A stretch of 64,000 bases of DNA from Halosaccharopolyspora lacisalsi (GTDB lineage: Bacteria; Actinomycetota; Actinomycetes; Mycobacteriales; Pseudonocardiaceae): contig NZ_JACGWZ010000004.1 of the NCBI RefSeq assembly GCF_014137975.1, positions 186,001-250,000 on the forward strand, in the 5' to 3' direction. A program made the translations under genes and the position numbers. This document shows, piece by piece, positions 16,276 to 25,080 of the stretch. Each line of letters starts with the position of its first letter. Position 1 is the stretch's first letter. The notes beneath the pieces are model-generated. The model searched no databases. It was not told the origin of the DNA and worked only from the letters and a program-made list of their open reading frames with translations.

Positions 16276-17505
16276 GTGTCGAACACGGCTGTTTCCCGAG
16301 CCTTCCTGATCGATCTGGGGCTGGTGTCGGCCTTCGCCGGCTCACACCTGCTGGTCCTCGTTCTCGGGCCGCACGCACCCGGCACGCTGTGGTGGTGGCC
16401 GTTGCTGCTCAGCGTCCCCGCGACAGCCACCCTGCTCGTCAGGCGGTACCTGCCCTGGAGCGGGCTGGTGGTGCTGCTGGCGGTGACGATCGGCTTCACC
16501 TGGTTGACCGTTCCTGTCGGGCTGCTGAACCTCGCCATCCTGGTGGCGGTCTACTCCGTCTGCCTGCGCACGGGGTTGGCCGGTGCCGTGGGCGCCGCAG
16601 CGCTGGCGATGCTGTGGCCCGCGCTGCGGGTGCCGGCGATGGAAGTGGGCGAGGCCGTCTTCGAGATCGTGGGCTCGGTGGTCAACCTCGTCATGGTCGT
16701 GGGCTGGGGGCGTGCGATGCGGATGAAGCACCGTCAGGCCGACCAGTTGACGCAGACGATCGCCCTGCTGGACCGCACGCGTGATCAGTTGGCCACGGAG
16801 GCCGCGACGGTGGAGCGGTCGCGGATCGCCCGCGAGTTCCACGACATCGTCTCGCACAACCTCTCCGTGGTCGCGTTGCGAACGGGCGTGGCGCGTTCCC
16901 TGGTGGACCGGGACCCGGAACACGCGCGGCAGACGCTGGGGGAGCTGGAACGGACTTCGCGCACGGCGCTGGACGAGATGCGGCATTTGCTGGGCGTGCT
17001 GCGGGAGCCCGCCGAGACCGTGCGAGCGGACTCCGCACCCGATCCGACCGACACGGACAGCCGATCGGCTCCGGGACTGCACCAGGTGGACGAACTGATC
17101 GAGTCGGTGCGGGGCACCGGTGTGGTGTGGCGGATCGATCGTCGTGGCGTGCCCCGTGATCTCGGTGCCGCGGTGGGGATGACGGCTTACCGCATCGTGC
17201 AGGAAGCCGTGACGAACGTGCTCAAACACGCCGCTTCCGGGAATGCGCGCGTTCTGCTGGAATACGGCAGCACCACGGTGCGGATCGAGGTCACCAACCA
17301 CGTCACCGATCCGTGCGGTGCGGCGGGGACGCAGCGGGGAACCGCGGAGGAGCACGACTCCCACTCCACCGGACACGGTCTGATCGGACTGCGTGAGCGG
17401 GTCGGTTTGCTCGGGGGGACGCTGACGGCGCATCCTGTTGCGAAAGGTTTTCACTTGTCAGCCGTGCTACCGTTCCCGGAAACTTCGGACCCTGGTGCGA
17501 ACTGA
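16276..17505 (+). CDS. NarL-type sensor histidine kinase (HisKA_3)
   Basis: A 409-aa membrane kinase. Residues about 10-150 hold several hydrophobic segments (four to six helices). The dimerisation/phosphoacceptor helix has EFHDIVSHNLSVVAL with His189, and the HATPase region (AYRIVQEAVTNVLKHA, GHGLIGLRERVGLLGG) is complete. The sensory part has no recognisable ligand domain, so the signal is probably sensed in or at the membrane. GTG 16276 starts it. The response regulator begins 12 bp after the stop, forming one two-component operon. Confidence 0.85.
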   Translation: MSNTAVSRAFLIDLGLVSAFAGSHLLVLVLGPHAPGTLWWWPLLLSVPATATLLVRRYLPWSGLVVLLAVTIGFTWLTVPVGLLNLAILVAVYSVCLRTGLAGAVGAAALAMLWPALRVPAMEVGEAVFEIVGSVVNLVMVVGWGRAMRMKHRQADQLTQTIALLDRTRDQLATEAATVERSRIAREFHDIVSHNLSVVALRTGVARSLVDRDPEHARQTLGELERTSRTALDEMRHLLGVLREPAETVRADSAPDPTDTDSRSAPGLHQVDELIESVRGTGVVWRIDRRGVPRDLGAAVGMTAYRIVQEAVTNVLKHAASGNARVLLEYGSTTVRIEVTNHVTDPCGAAGTQRGTAEEHDSHSTGHGLIGLRERVGLLGGTLTAHPVAKGFHLSAVLPFPETSDPGAN

Positions 17506-17517
17506 GGAGGTCCGGCG

Positions 17518-18237
17518 ATGGTCGATCCCGTCAGTAGCGTGCTCGTCGCGGACGATCAGGCGATGATCCGTGGTGGTCTGGTGGCGTTGCTGTCCGCGGA
17601 GCCGGATCTGCGCGTGTTGGCCGAGGTGGCCGATGGCCAGGCCGCGGTGGCCGCGGTGCGGCGCCGTCGTCCCGACGTGGTGCTGATGGACGTACGGATG
17701 CCGGGCACGGACGGAATAGCCGCCGCGCGCGAGATCATCACCGAGACCGGTGGACGGACATCGGTGATCATGCTGACCGTCCACGATCACGACGAGTACG
17801 TCTACGCCGCCCTGCGTGCCGGGGCCAGCGGCTTCCTGCTCAAGGACGCACCACCGGAAGAACTGGTCAAGGCCGTGCGCACGGTGGCGTCGGGAGAAGC
17901 GCTGCTGGCGCCGAGCGTGACCCGCAGGCTCCTGCGCCGCTTCGCGGCCCTGGGAACGCGGGACTGCGCCAGCGAACTGGCGGCGCTGACGGACCGGGAA
18001 CGCGACGTGCTGCTGGAGGTGGCGCGTGGTGGCTCCAACGCCGACATCGCCCGGACTCTCGGCCTGGCCGAGCTGACGGTGAAATCGCACCTGTACCACG
18101 TGATGCAGAAGCTGCACCTGAGTTCGCGGACCCAGCTCGTGATCACCGCTTACGAGACCGGACTCGTCTGTCCCGGACAGGACAATGCGGCCGTCGAGGC
18201 GGTCGGTACTCGGGCGGCACGCTCCGAATCGGCGTGA
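17518..18237 (+). CDS. NarL/FixJ family response regulator
   Basis: A 239-aa regulator, partner of the kinase just upstream. Receiver residues: DD at 12-13, phospho-acceptor Asp58 in VVLMDVRMPG, Thr in MLTVHD and the conserved Lys in GFLLKDA. The LuxR-type HTH is at about 160-215 (LTDRERDVLLEVARGGSNAD, LAELTVKSHLYHVMQKL). GAGGAGG precedes ATG 17518. The last 20 or so residues are a polar tail. The regulon is not visible; no obvious target operon flanks it. Confidence 0.88.
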   Translation: MVDPVSSVLVADDQAMIRGGLVALLSAEPDLRVLAEVADGQAAVAAVRRRRPDVVLMDVRMPGTDGIAAAREIITETGGRTSVIMLTVHDHDEYVYAALRAGASGFLLKDAPPEELVKAVRTVASGEALLAPSVTRRLLRRFAALGTRDCASELAALTDRERDVLLEVARGGSNADIARTLGLAELTVKSHLYHVMQKLHLSSRTQLVITAYETGLVCPGQDNAAVEAVGTRAARSESA

Positions 18238-18456
18238 TCCCTTCCGCCTCCGTCGTAAGTGGGCGTCGGCACTCCACCTTCGTGGGTGTTCGCGAAAGTC
18301 GTGCGGGCCTAGATTCGCGTCGTCTCACTCGAAGGTGGTCCGCAGGCAACCGCGCGTATTCCCTTGAGGTTCACCCGGGCGAGCAGTTCGTCTCGCTCCG
18401 TTCGCCCCCCGACCGGGGCGGGACGAGCCCGGCTCGCGGGCTGGTGTAATGCTCGT

Positions 18457-19539
18457 ATGAGTTCCTCGACGGATTTTCGGGTGGGTCTGATCGGCTACGG
18501 CCCGGCGGGTGCCGTCTTCCACGCGCCCCTGATCGCCGCGGCGCGGGGACTGCGGCTGAACACGATCGTGACCGCGAACCCGCAACGGCGACAACAAGCC
18601 CTCGAGGACCATCCCGGGGTGCTCGTCGAGACGGATTCGGCGAAGCTGTTCGAGCGTGCGGGGGAGCTGGATCTCGTCGTGGTCGCCACTCCCAACAGTA
18701 CGCACGACGCACTCGCCTCGGCGGCGCTGGAAGCGGGGCTGCCGGTCGTGGTGGACAAGCCGCTGACTCCCACGGCCGAGCGAGGCCGTGCTCTGATCGA
18801 ACAGGCCCGGCGGCGCGGGTTGCTGTTGTCGGTGTTCCAGAACCGCCGTTGGGACAACGACGTACTCACCGTGAGCCGGCTCCTCGACGAGGGACGACTG
18901 GGGGATGTCCACCGCTTCGAGTCGCGGTTCCAGCGATGGGTACCCACTCCCAAGGACACCTGGCGCGACCGGGGCGCACCGGGCGAAGGGGGAGGAGTGC
19001 TCTACGACCTGGGCAGCCACCTCGTCGACCAGGCGCTGCGGCTGTTCGGCCCGGTCCGTTCGGTGTACGCCGAACTCGACGAGCGCAGGCCCGGTGTCGA
19101 GGTCGACGACGACTCGTTCCTGGCGCTGACTCACCTCAACGGTGTTCGCTCCCACCTGTGGATGAGCAAGCTCGCGGCTCAGAGCGGACCGCGCTTTCGG
19201 GTGCTGGGCAACCGGGCCGCCTACACCAAGCACGGATTCGACCCCCAGGAAGCCGCTCTCCGCTCAGGCAGGAGGCCCGGCGAATCCGGTTGGGGAGTCG
19301 AATCGGAGCAGCAGTGGGGACGCCTGGGCGACGGCGAGCACGATCGTGCGATTCCCACGGAGAACGGTTGTTATCCCGCCTTCTACGAAGCTCTCGCACG
19401 GGCACTGCGCGACGGTACGGCTCCGCCCGTGGATCCCACCGAGGTCGTCACGGGGTTGGAGATCATCGAGGCGGCGCGGAAGTCCTCCGCGGAGGCCGCT
19501 GTCGTGACGTTGGCACCGGAGACGGCGACTCCTCGGTAG
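18457..19539 (+). CDS. Gfo/Idh/MocA family oxidoreductase
   Basis: A 360-aa NAD(P)-dependent dehydrogenase. The Rossmann motif is GLIGYGPAGAVFHAPLI, the catalytic Lys lies in VVVDKPLTPTAERG (the EKP-type motif), and GGGVLYDLGSHLVDQALRLFG is the C-terminal domain signature with the active-site His. Family members act on sugars, inositols or modified sugars; the substrate is not readable. ATG 18457 follows a 219-bp intergenic region after the response regulator. Confidence 0.85.
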   Translation: MSSSTDFRVGLIGYGPAGAVFHAPLIAAARGLRLNTIVTANPQRRQQALEDHPGVLVETDSAKLFERAGELDLVVVATPNSTHDALASAALEAGLPVVVDKPLTPTAERGRALIEQARRRGLLLSVFQNRRWDNDVLTVSRLLDEGRLGDVHRFESRFQRWVPTPKDTWRDRGAPGEGGGVLYDLGSHLVDQALRLFGPVRSVYAELDERRPGVEVDDDSFLALTHLNGVRSHLWMSKLAAQSGPRFRVLGNRAAYTKHGFDPQEAALRSGRRPGESGWGVESEQQWGRLGDGEHDRAIPTENGCYPAFYEALARALRDGTAPPVDPTEVVTGLEIIEAARKSSAEAAVVTLAPETATPR

Positions 19540-19553
19540 ACCCCGCGCGGGGA

Positions 19554-19865
19554 TCACCACCGGTCCGGCTGAGGTCTGGTGGACGGTTCCGGGCGAGTTC
19601 CGGTCCCGGGACGATGGGTTCCCCCGGGGCCGGGACGCGGGCGCCGTGTGGACGGCGTGGCCCCGGACGTGTCGCGTGGCCGGGCGACACGGATGTAGAG
19701 CGCCTGCAGAGCCAGCAGTATCGCACCGAGCAGCAAAGCGCCGAAGAACATCGTCGCGGCCGTGGGTACCGTGTCGAACCGCCACAGCGCGGCGGTCAGT
19801 CCGCACGCGCCACCGATGGCGGCAGCCAGTATGTGAAAGATCAGGTGGGCGGTGTAGCCACGCAC
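19554..19865 (-). CDS. Small two-helix membrane protein of unknown function
   Basis: A 103-aa protein with two clear hydrophobic segments at about 7-27 and 35-58, then a long Pro/Arg/Thr-rich cytoplasmic-type tail. I do not recognise a family. GTG 19865 is supported by GGAAGGAGG a few bases upstream on the minus strand, one of the strongest ribosome binding sites in the window, which argues for a real gene. It converges with the Gfo/Idh gene, whose stop lies 14 bp away. Confidence 0.6.
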   Translation of the reverse strand: MRGYTAHLIFHILAAAIGGACGLTAALWRFDTVPTAATMFFGALLLGAILLALQALYIRVARPRDTSGATPSTRRPRPGPGGTHRPGTGTRPEPSTRPQPDRW

Positions 19866-20256
19866 GGTACGACACCTCCTTCCGGGCTACGAACGGCTGG
19901 CGCACGCTCGCGTGCTTCGCACGGTTGCCCGTGGGGCCGGTGACACCGTGACCGGCGACCGACACCGGCCTCCGGCCTTGGTGCTGCTGGTCGATGGTAG
20001 TACCAAGTACGGTCTGCTCGCCCGCTTGGGGAAGTATTTGGTTACTACGGGTGTCTTCATCTGGGGCTGTCGCGGAAGTGGTGTCCCCCAATCGTGGCTA
20101 GTGGCGGGCTGAATCCGGCGTTCACGGTTCGGCCGGGCTTAGGCTGACACGCACGGACCGAGCAACCCGACGAGGTCGTGCTCGGCTTTCGGGCAGGCGG
20201 GAACTCGCAGGGTCGGATGCGGGCCGCCTGGCCAGAACCGTTCGGGGGTGGAGCTT
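19866..20256. other. 391-bp gap with an imperfect AT-rich hairpin
   Basis: No convincing gene. GTAGTACCAA (19997-20006) and TTGGTTACTAC (20038-20048) are complementary apart from one bulged base, with about 31 bases between. The stretch is less GC-rich than its surroundings. It lies between the divergent small membrane genes at 19865 and 20257 and could hold a regulatory or structured leader; nothing matches a riboswitch class I know. Confidence 0.35.
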
Positions 20257-20439
20257 GTGAATACACTCGTCGTGTTCGCGCTGGTAGCACCGATTGGTCT
20301 CGGTACGATCCTGGGGTCGTCGTTGCTGCTGTGCTGGCTGGAAAGTCGAATGATCGGTGATCGCCGCCGAACCTCCGTTCGGCGGCGTGGTGGCCGGAAG
20401 GGACCGAGCGCCGAGCTGCCGAGGGGAGCGCCCACTTAG
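20257..20439 (+). CDS. Short single-helix membrane peptide, hypothetical
   Basis: A 60-aa peptide from GTG 20257 (63 aa from GTG 20248). Residues about 2-30 form one membrane helix (VVFALVAPIGLGTILG), followed by a strongly basic tail (DRRRTSVRRRGGRK). GGGGGTGGAG just precedes 20257, favouring that start, although the spacing is tight. No family recognised. It is a weak call based on composition and RBS only. Confidence 0.4.
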   Translation: MNTLVVFALVAPIGLGTILGSSLLLCWLESRMIGDRRRTSVRRRGGRKGPSAELPRGAPT

Positions 20440-20495
20440 GAACCCCGCCCCCGGGAGGGGGCACGGGCGAACAGTGGTGGCGCGGGACGGCACGG

Positions 20496-21287
20496 TTACT
20501 CGGTTCGGAAGTCGGCGAAGTCGAAGCCGGGGGAGACCACGCAGCTCACGAGTGCTTCCTCGGAGGCCTCGGCCGTGGCCGCCTGCCAGGTTCCCGCCGG
20601 AACCACCGCCTGCGGGAGCTGCCCGGCTTCCAGGTCCGGTCCCACGGTGACGTGAACGGGTTGTTCGTGCGGTTGTGGACCGTCACCGCCGTAGGTGAGC
20701 GTCACCGGCCCGCCCCGATGCCACAGCCACAGCTCGTCGGAGGCCACGGTGTGCCAGGCGGAACTGCGCCCCGCCGGTAGCAGGAAGTGGATCGCCGTCG
20801 CGGACGGACGGTCCTGCTGCTTGTCGGGGTGGGACACGGCGACCTCGCTGCACCACGTGCGGCGATACCAGCCTCCCTCGGGGTGGGGAAGCAGATCGAG
20901 TTCCTCGGCCGTGTCGCCACGCTGCTCCAGATCGAGATAGCGTCCCGCGACATCGCGGCGTGCGTAGTACACGCCGGCCACAGCGCGACGGTCGATCGGT
21001 CCGTACAGGTGTGGAAACAGCGTTTCCGCCGAGACACCTTCCGGAGGGGTCGGAGCGGGTGGTTCCCAGTGCACCGCGGCGGACAGCTTCGCCGCGTCGA
21101 TTTCCACGGCGACCATGGGGCCCTCGCGGTCGCGGTGGATCGTGTTGGCCACGGCCAGCGTGGTCTCCAGGTCGGGAGACAGGTGCACGAACCCTTCGCT
21201 CTCCAGCGTCGGTGACCCGATCGGGGCGTCCGGGGCGGCCCGGTAGGTGCTCAGCGGCAGCAGGTGAAACAGGGGCGATGTGTTCAC
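20496..21287 (-). CDS. DUF952-DUF985 (cupin_5) fusion protein
   Basis: A 263-aa protein with two domains usually encoded separately. Residues about 5-110 are DUF952-like (LFHLLPLSTYR, SEGFVHLSPDLETTLAVAN, FPHLYGPIDRRAVAGV). Residues about 125-260 are a DUF985/cupin_5 domain (LDLLPHPEGGWYRRTW, ATAIHFLLPAGRSSAWHTV, ELWLWHRGGPVTL, VSCVVSPGFDFADF), whose cupin strands would carry a metal or sugar site. Neither domain has an established reaction. GTG 21287 is chosen as the family-like start; the frame further upstream is antisense to the next gene. Confidence 0.8.
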   Translation of the reverse strand: MNTSPLFHLLPLSTYRAAPDAPIGSPTLESEGFVHLSPDLETTLAVANTIHRDREGPMVAVEIDAAKLSAAVHWEPPAPTPPEGVSAETLFPHLYGPIDRRAVAGVYYARRDVAGRYLDLEQRGDTAEELDLLPHPEGGWYRRTWCSEVAVSHPDKQQDRPSATAIHFLLPAGRSSAWHTVASDELWLWHRGGPVTLTYGGDGPQPHEQPVHVTVGPDLEAGQLPQAVVPAGTWQAATAEASEEALVSCVVSPGFDFADFRTE

Positions 21288-21383
21288 CGGGACAGTCTCG
21301 CGCACCTCGTTTCGCCGGCTGCATAGGATCGCCCCACCAGGAAGTCGCTTCCGAAAGCGGCGCCGAGGAGACGAGGAGGCCCG

Positions 21384-22346
21384 ATGTCCGTTCGGATCGC
21401 GGTACTCGACGATTACCAACACGTCGCGCGTGAGTACGCGGACTGGTCCGCGCTGCCGGCCGATGCCGAGATCACTGCCTTCGACGAGCACATCGCCGAC
21501 GAGAGCGAACTCGTGCGCAGACTGGAACCGTTCGAGGTCGTCGCGGCGATGCGCGAGCGCACCCCGTTTCCGCGCCGCGTGCTGGAAGCGCTGCCCAAGC
21601 TGAAACTGCTGGTGACCACGGGCATGAGCAACGCGTCCATCGACATGGAGGCAGCCGGCCGGCTCGGCATCACCGTCTCGGGAACGGGTAACAGCAGTTC
21701 CTCCCCGGCGGCGACGACGGAACTGACCTGGGGGCTGATCCTGGCCCTCACCCGTGCCGTCCCGGCCGAGGACCGCAGGATTCGCGAGGGCGGCTGGCAG
21801 CACACGATCGGGATGGGGCTGAGCGGCCGCACCCTCGGCCTCGTCGGACTCGGGAGGCTCGGTACCCAGGTCGCGAACCTGGGCCGGGCCTTCGGCATGG
21901 ACACGATCGCCTGGAGCCAGCACCTCACCGCCGAGACCGCCGAGGCCGCGGGAGTGAAAGCGGTCGGCAAACGGGAGCTGTTCGCCACCGCCGATGTGAT
22001 CAGCATCCATGTGCGGCTCAGCGACCGGACGCGCGGCCTCGTCGGTGCCGAGGAGATCGGACTGATGAGCCGGGACGCTTACCTGGTCAACACTTCGCGG
22101 GGTCCGATCGTCGACGAGGCCGCGCTGCGGGACGCGCTGTGGCGGGGACGTATCGCCGGGGCCGGAATCGACGTGTTCGAGCGCGAGCCGTTGCCCGCCG
22201 ACGACCCGTGGCGAAGCGTGCCCCGGACCGTGCTCACCCCGCACATCGGATACGTCACGGCCCCGACCTACGAGACCTTCTACACCGAAACCGTCGAGGA
22301 CATCCTGGCGCACCTGGCAGGAGCCCCCGTCCGCGTGCTCAATTGA
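21384..22346 (+). CDS. D-2-hydroxyacid dehydrogenase
   Basis: A 320-aa NAD(P)-dependent D-isomer 2-hydroxyacid dehydrogenase. Domains: a split substrate domain around the nucleotide-binding domain with GLVGLGRLGTQVANLG, VNTSRGPIVDEAAL (catalytic Arg239), the Glu in DVFEREPLP, and the catalytic His287 in TPHIGYVT. It resembles the SerA-like/glyoxylate-hydroxypyruvate reductase set; substrate unknown. ATG 21384 has CGAGGAG upstream. It converges with the LLM oxidoreductase, one base separating the stops. Confidence 0.88.
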   Translation: MSVRIAVLDDYQHVAREYADWSALPADAEITAFDEHIADESELVRRLEPFEVVAAMRERTPFPRRVLEALPKLKLLVTTGMSNASIDMEAAGRLGITVSGTGNSSSSPAATTELTWGLILALTRAVPAEDRRIREGGWQHTIGMGLSGRTLGLVGLGRLGTQVANLGRAFGMDTIAWSQHLTAETAEAAGVKAVGKRELFATADVISIHVRLSDRTRGLVGAEEIGLMSRDAYLVNTSRGPIVDEAALRDALWRGRIAGAGIDVFEREPLPADDPWRSVPRTVLTPHIGYVTAPTYETFYTETVEDILAHLAGAPVRVLN

Positions 22347-22347
22347 G

Positions 22348-23400
22348 TCAGGTCTCGTCCACGAGGTGCCGGATTCGTTCGATGAGCCGGGTGCGCTCGC
22401 CGGGGCTGCTCGCCAACGGGGTGACGTTGAGCGTGCCCACGCCGGACTCCTTCAACGCGGCCAGACGCTCGCGAACGTGGCCCTCCGAGCCGATCAGGGC
22501 GGTCTTGACCAGCAGGTCCCTGGGAACCTGGGCGGCGGCTTCGTCCTTCTTGCCGTCCAGGTAGAGGTCCTGGATCGTGGCCGCCTCCTCCTCGTAGCCG
22601 TAACGCCGGGCCAGGTTGTTGTAGAAGTTGCGCTGCTTGGAGCCCATACCGCCGATGTAGAGCGCCAGCATCGGGCGCATCGCGTCCAGCAGGCTCTCGG
22701 CGTCGATGTCGTCACCGATGGCCAGCGGAACCTGGACGACGGTTTCCAGCTCGGGCAACGACTCGTCCCGCTTGGCCCTGCCCTCGGCCAGTGACTCGCC
22801 CCAGACCTCGTGGGCCTTCTCCGGCACGTAGAAGATCGGTTCCCATGCCTCGGCGATCTCCGCGGTCATCGCGACGTTTTTCGGGCCGATCGCCGCGATC
22901 ATGATCGGGATCCGCTCGCGGACCGGGTGATTGATCAGCTTCAGCGGCTTGCCGAGGCCGGTGCCCTGGTCCTCGGGCAGCGGGATCTGGAAGTGCTTGC
23001 CCTCGTGGGTGAGCTTCTCCCGGCGCCAGGCCTTGCGGCAGATGTCGACGATCTCGCGGGTCCGGCCCAGCGGGGCGTGGTAGGGCACACCGTGGAACCC
23101 TTCGATCACTTGTGGCCCGGAGGCACCGATCCCCAGGGTGAAGCGGCCGTCGGAGACGTAGTCGAGGCCGGCGGCTGTCATCGCGGTGGAGGTCGGGGTC
23201 CTGGTGTAGATCTGGAGGATGCCGGAAGCGATTTCCAGGCGCTCGGTGCGCGCTGCGATGAACCCCATCTGGCTGACCGCGTCGAAGGAGTACGCCTCCG
23301 GCACGTAGACGATGTCCAGCCCGGCCTTCTCGTGGGTGGCCAGTTCGTCGACCGTCTCCTTGAACCCCCCGCTGTAGTTCAGCGGCATTCCGATGCGCAT
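22348..23400 (-). CDS. LLM-class F420-dependent oxidoreductase
   Basis: A 350-aa luciferase-like TIM-barrel oxidoreductase (bacterial luciferase family). Recognisable parts are EKAGLDIVYVPEAYSFDAVS, the glycine-rich RFTLGIGASGPQVIEG, and PIMIAAIGPKNVAMTAEIAE. The family in actinobacteria mostly uses coenzyme F420 for hydride transfer; the substrate is unknown. ATG 23400 has GGAGAGGA upstream on the minus strand. Confidence 0.85.
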   Translation of the reverse strand: MRIGMPLNYSGGFKETVDELATHEKAGLDIVYVPEAYSFDAVSQMGFIAARTERLEIASGILQIYTRTPTSTAMTAAGLDYVSDGRFTLGIGASGPQVIEGFHGVPYHAPLGRTREIVDICRKAWRREKLTHEGKHFQIPLPEDQGTGLGKPLKLINHPVRERIPIMIAAIGPKNVAMTAEIAEAWEPIFYVPEKAHEVWGESLAEGRAKRDESLPELETVVQVPLAIGDDIDAESLLDAMRPMLALYIGGMGSKQRNFYNNLARRYGYEEEAATIQDLYLDGKKDEAAAQVPRDLLVKTALIGSEGHVRERLAALKESGVGTLNVTPLASSPGERTRLIERIRHLVDET

Positions 23401-23612
23401 GCTCGTCCTCTCCGTCGAAGCTGCCCGGCGGTCGCCCGTCACGAGGTGACCCGGTGCCGGGGACCAGAGGTTACCGCCGAGTACGGTCGTTCGGCAGTCC
23501 CCCGCGGTGATCGCGATGTGGGAAGTGACTCCCCCGGGGTGGAGAGGATGCCGATCCGATCTCGGGAAAGTAACGTGAGCGGGGTCCGTCGTCGGCAGGA
23601 AGGTCGCGCATC

Positions 23613-23999
23613 TTGGCACTGTTGGTGCACATACTGATCACCGCGGTAGCGGTCTGGGCCACCACCGCCCTCCCCGGGATCAGTTTGACGAGCGAGACCA
23701 CAGGAACGCAGATCGCCACGCTCGTCGTCGTCGCCGTCGTCTTCGGCCTCGTCAACGCCGTGCTCAAGCCGATCGCCAAGACGCTGGGGTGCCTGTTCTA
23801 CGTGCTGACTCTGGGACTGTTCGGCCTCGTGGTCAACGCACTGCTGTTCTGGCTGACCGGCTGGCTGGCCGAGCGGTTGGACCTGGCCTTCCAGGTCTCC
23901 GGGTTCTGGGCCGCCTTCTGGGGAGCGATCATCGTCACGATCGTCAGCGGTGTGCTGCACGGAATCGTGGATCGTACCCGCTCGACCGAGCGGGACTGA
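23613..23999 (+). CDS. Phage holin family 4 (Phage_holin_4_2)-type membrane protein
   Basis: A 128-aa integral membrane protein with four hydrophobic helices (about 3-20, 30-50, 57-80 and 92-118) and a short charged tail. The patterns VNAVLKPIAKTLGCLFYVLT and GLVVNALLFWLTGWL are typical of the family widespread in bacterial chromosomes; despite the name these are usually not phage genes, and no other phage gene is near. TTG 23613 is supported by AGGAAGG ten bases upstream. The lipoprotein gene follows 27 bp later on the same strand. Confidence 0.8.
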   Translation: MALLVHILITAVAVWATTALPGISLTSETTGTQIATLVVVAVVFGLVNAVLKPIAKTLGCLFYVLTLGLFGLVVNALLFWLTGWLAERLDLAFQVSGFWAAFWGAIIVTIVSGVLHGIVDRTRSTERD

Positions 24000-24026
24000 G
24001 CACCACGGCGTTCGCGGGAGGAATGG

Positions 24027-24959
24027 TTGAGTCACCGTCTCCGAGGCTTGCTTCCAGCACTGCTCGTGCTGTTTTCGGCCGCCTGCAGTCCGGGCGCCGT
24101 CGACCGTCCGAGACCACCGGCTCCGCCCGCTCCCAGCGTCGCCGATCCCCGCCCCGCACCCTCACCGCAGCTCCCCGGCGGGGGCAGGAGGATCCTGCCC
24201 GACCGCAGACTCGTGGGTTTTTCCGGTGCACCGGGCACGACGGCGCTGGGACCGCTGACCGGAAACCTGGATCGGGCCGCCCAGCGACTGAGCGAGCAGG
24301 CGAGGGCCTACGCCTCCGACCGTCCGGTACTGCCGACCTTCGAATTGCTCGCCACGCGGGCCACGTCGGCTCCGGGCCCGGACGGGAAGTACCGCAGTCG
24401 TGCCGGCGACGAAGTGGTCCGTCGGTATCTCGCCGCGGCACGGCGTGCCGGTGGCGTGCTGTTGCTGGGCATCCAGCCGGGACGCGCGGACTTCCTGGAG
24501 GAGGTGCGGTACTACCGGAAGTGGCTGACCGAGCCGGACGTCGGGCTCGCCCTGGATCCGGAGTGGGCTGTCGGTCCGAGCCAGGTGCCCGGCCAGACGT
24601 TCGGGAGTACGAGCGGACAGGAGCTGGAGGCGGTAGCCGACTACGCGGCGGGACTGGTGCGCGAGCACAACCTGCCGCAGAAGCCGCTCGTCTACCACCA
24701 GCTGGCGCCGGGAATCGTCCGCGACGAGCAGCTGCTGACCCCGCACCCGGGACTGGCACTGATCAAGTCGGTGGACGGTATCGGCTCACCGGCACTGAAG
24801 ACCGACACCTGGAAGCAACTCACGAGCACCAAGCCGCCCTACGTGGCGGCCGGGTTCAAGTTGTTCTACGAGGAGGACACGAGCGGCGGTGGGCGGCTGA
24901 TGAGCCCCGAGGAGGTACTCGGACTGCGTCCGGAGCCGAGCTACGTGCTCTACGAGTAG
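24027..24959 (+). CDS. Putative secreted lipoprotein, TIM-barrel-like
   Basis: A 310-aa exported protein. A lipoprotein signal ends in LFSAAC (Cys20), followed by a long Pro-rich linker (about 21-55). The folded part (VGFSGAPG, RRYLAAARRAGGVLLLGIQP, LALDPEWAVG, KPLVYHQLAPGIVR) looks like alternating strands and helices with acidic residues at strand ends, as in glycoside-hydrolase-like barrels, but I recognise no characterised family. TTG 24027 is chosen because GGGAGGA lies five bases upstream and gives the signal peptide; a nearby ATG is in another frame. Confidence 0.75.
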   Translation: MSHRLRGLLPALLVLFSAACSPGAVDRPRPPAPPAPSVADPRPAPSPQLPGGGRRILPDRRLVGFSGAPGTTALGPLTGNLDRAAQRLSEQARAYASDRPVLPTFELLATRATSAPGPDGKYRSRAGDEVVRRYLAAARRAGGVLLLGIQPGRADFLEEVRYYRKWLTEPDVGLALDPEWAVGPSQVPGQTFGSTSGQELEAVADYAAGLVREHNLPQKPLVYHQLAPGIVRDEQLLTPHPGLALIKSVDGIGSPALKTDTWKQLTSTKPPYVAAGFKLFYEEDTSGGGRLMSPEEVLGLRPEPSYVLYE

Positions 24960-25080
24960 CCGGGGTGTCCGTTTCGTCACCGGAGCGGGCTTTCACGGGG
25001 TCCTCTTGCGGGGTCAAGACGGTACCGTGTCCGCCACTTCCCGACGGGGAGTGACCAAGGACGGTATCGAAGGAGACCTC

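Noticed and set aside
23613-23999. Prophage remnant suggested by the holin-type gene
   Set aside because: The family is a common chromosomal membrane protein and no other phage gene or attachment site is near.
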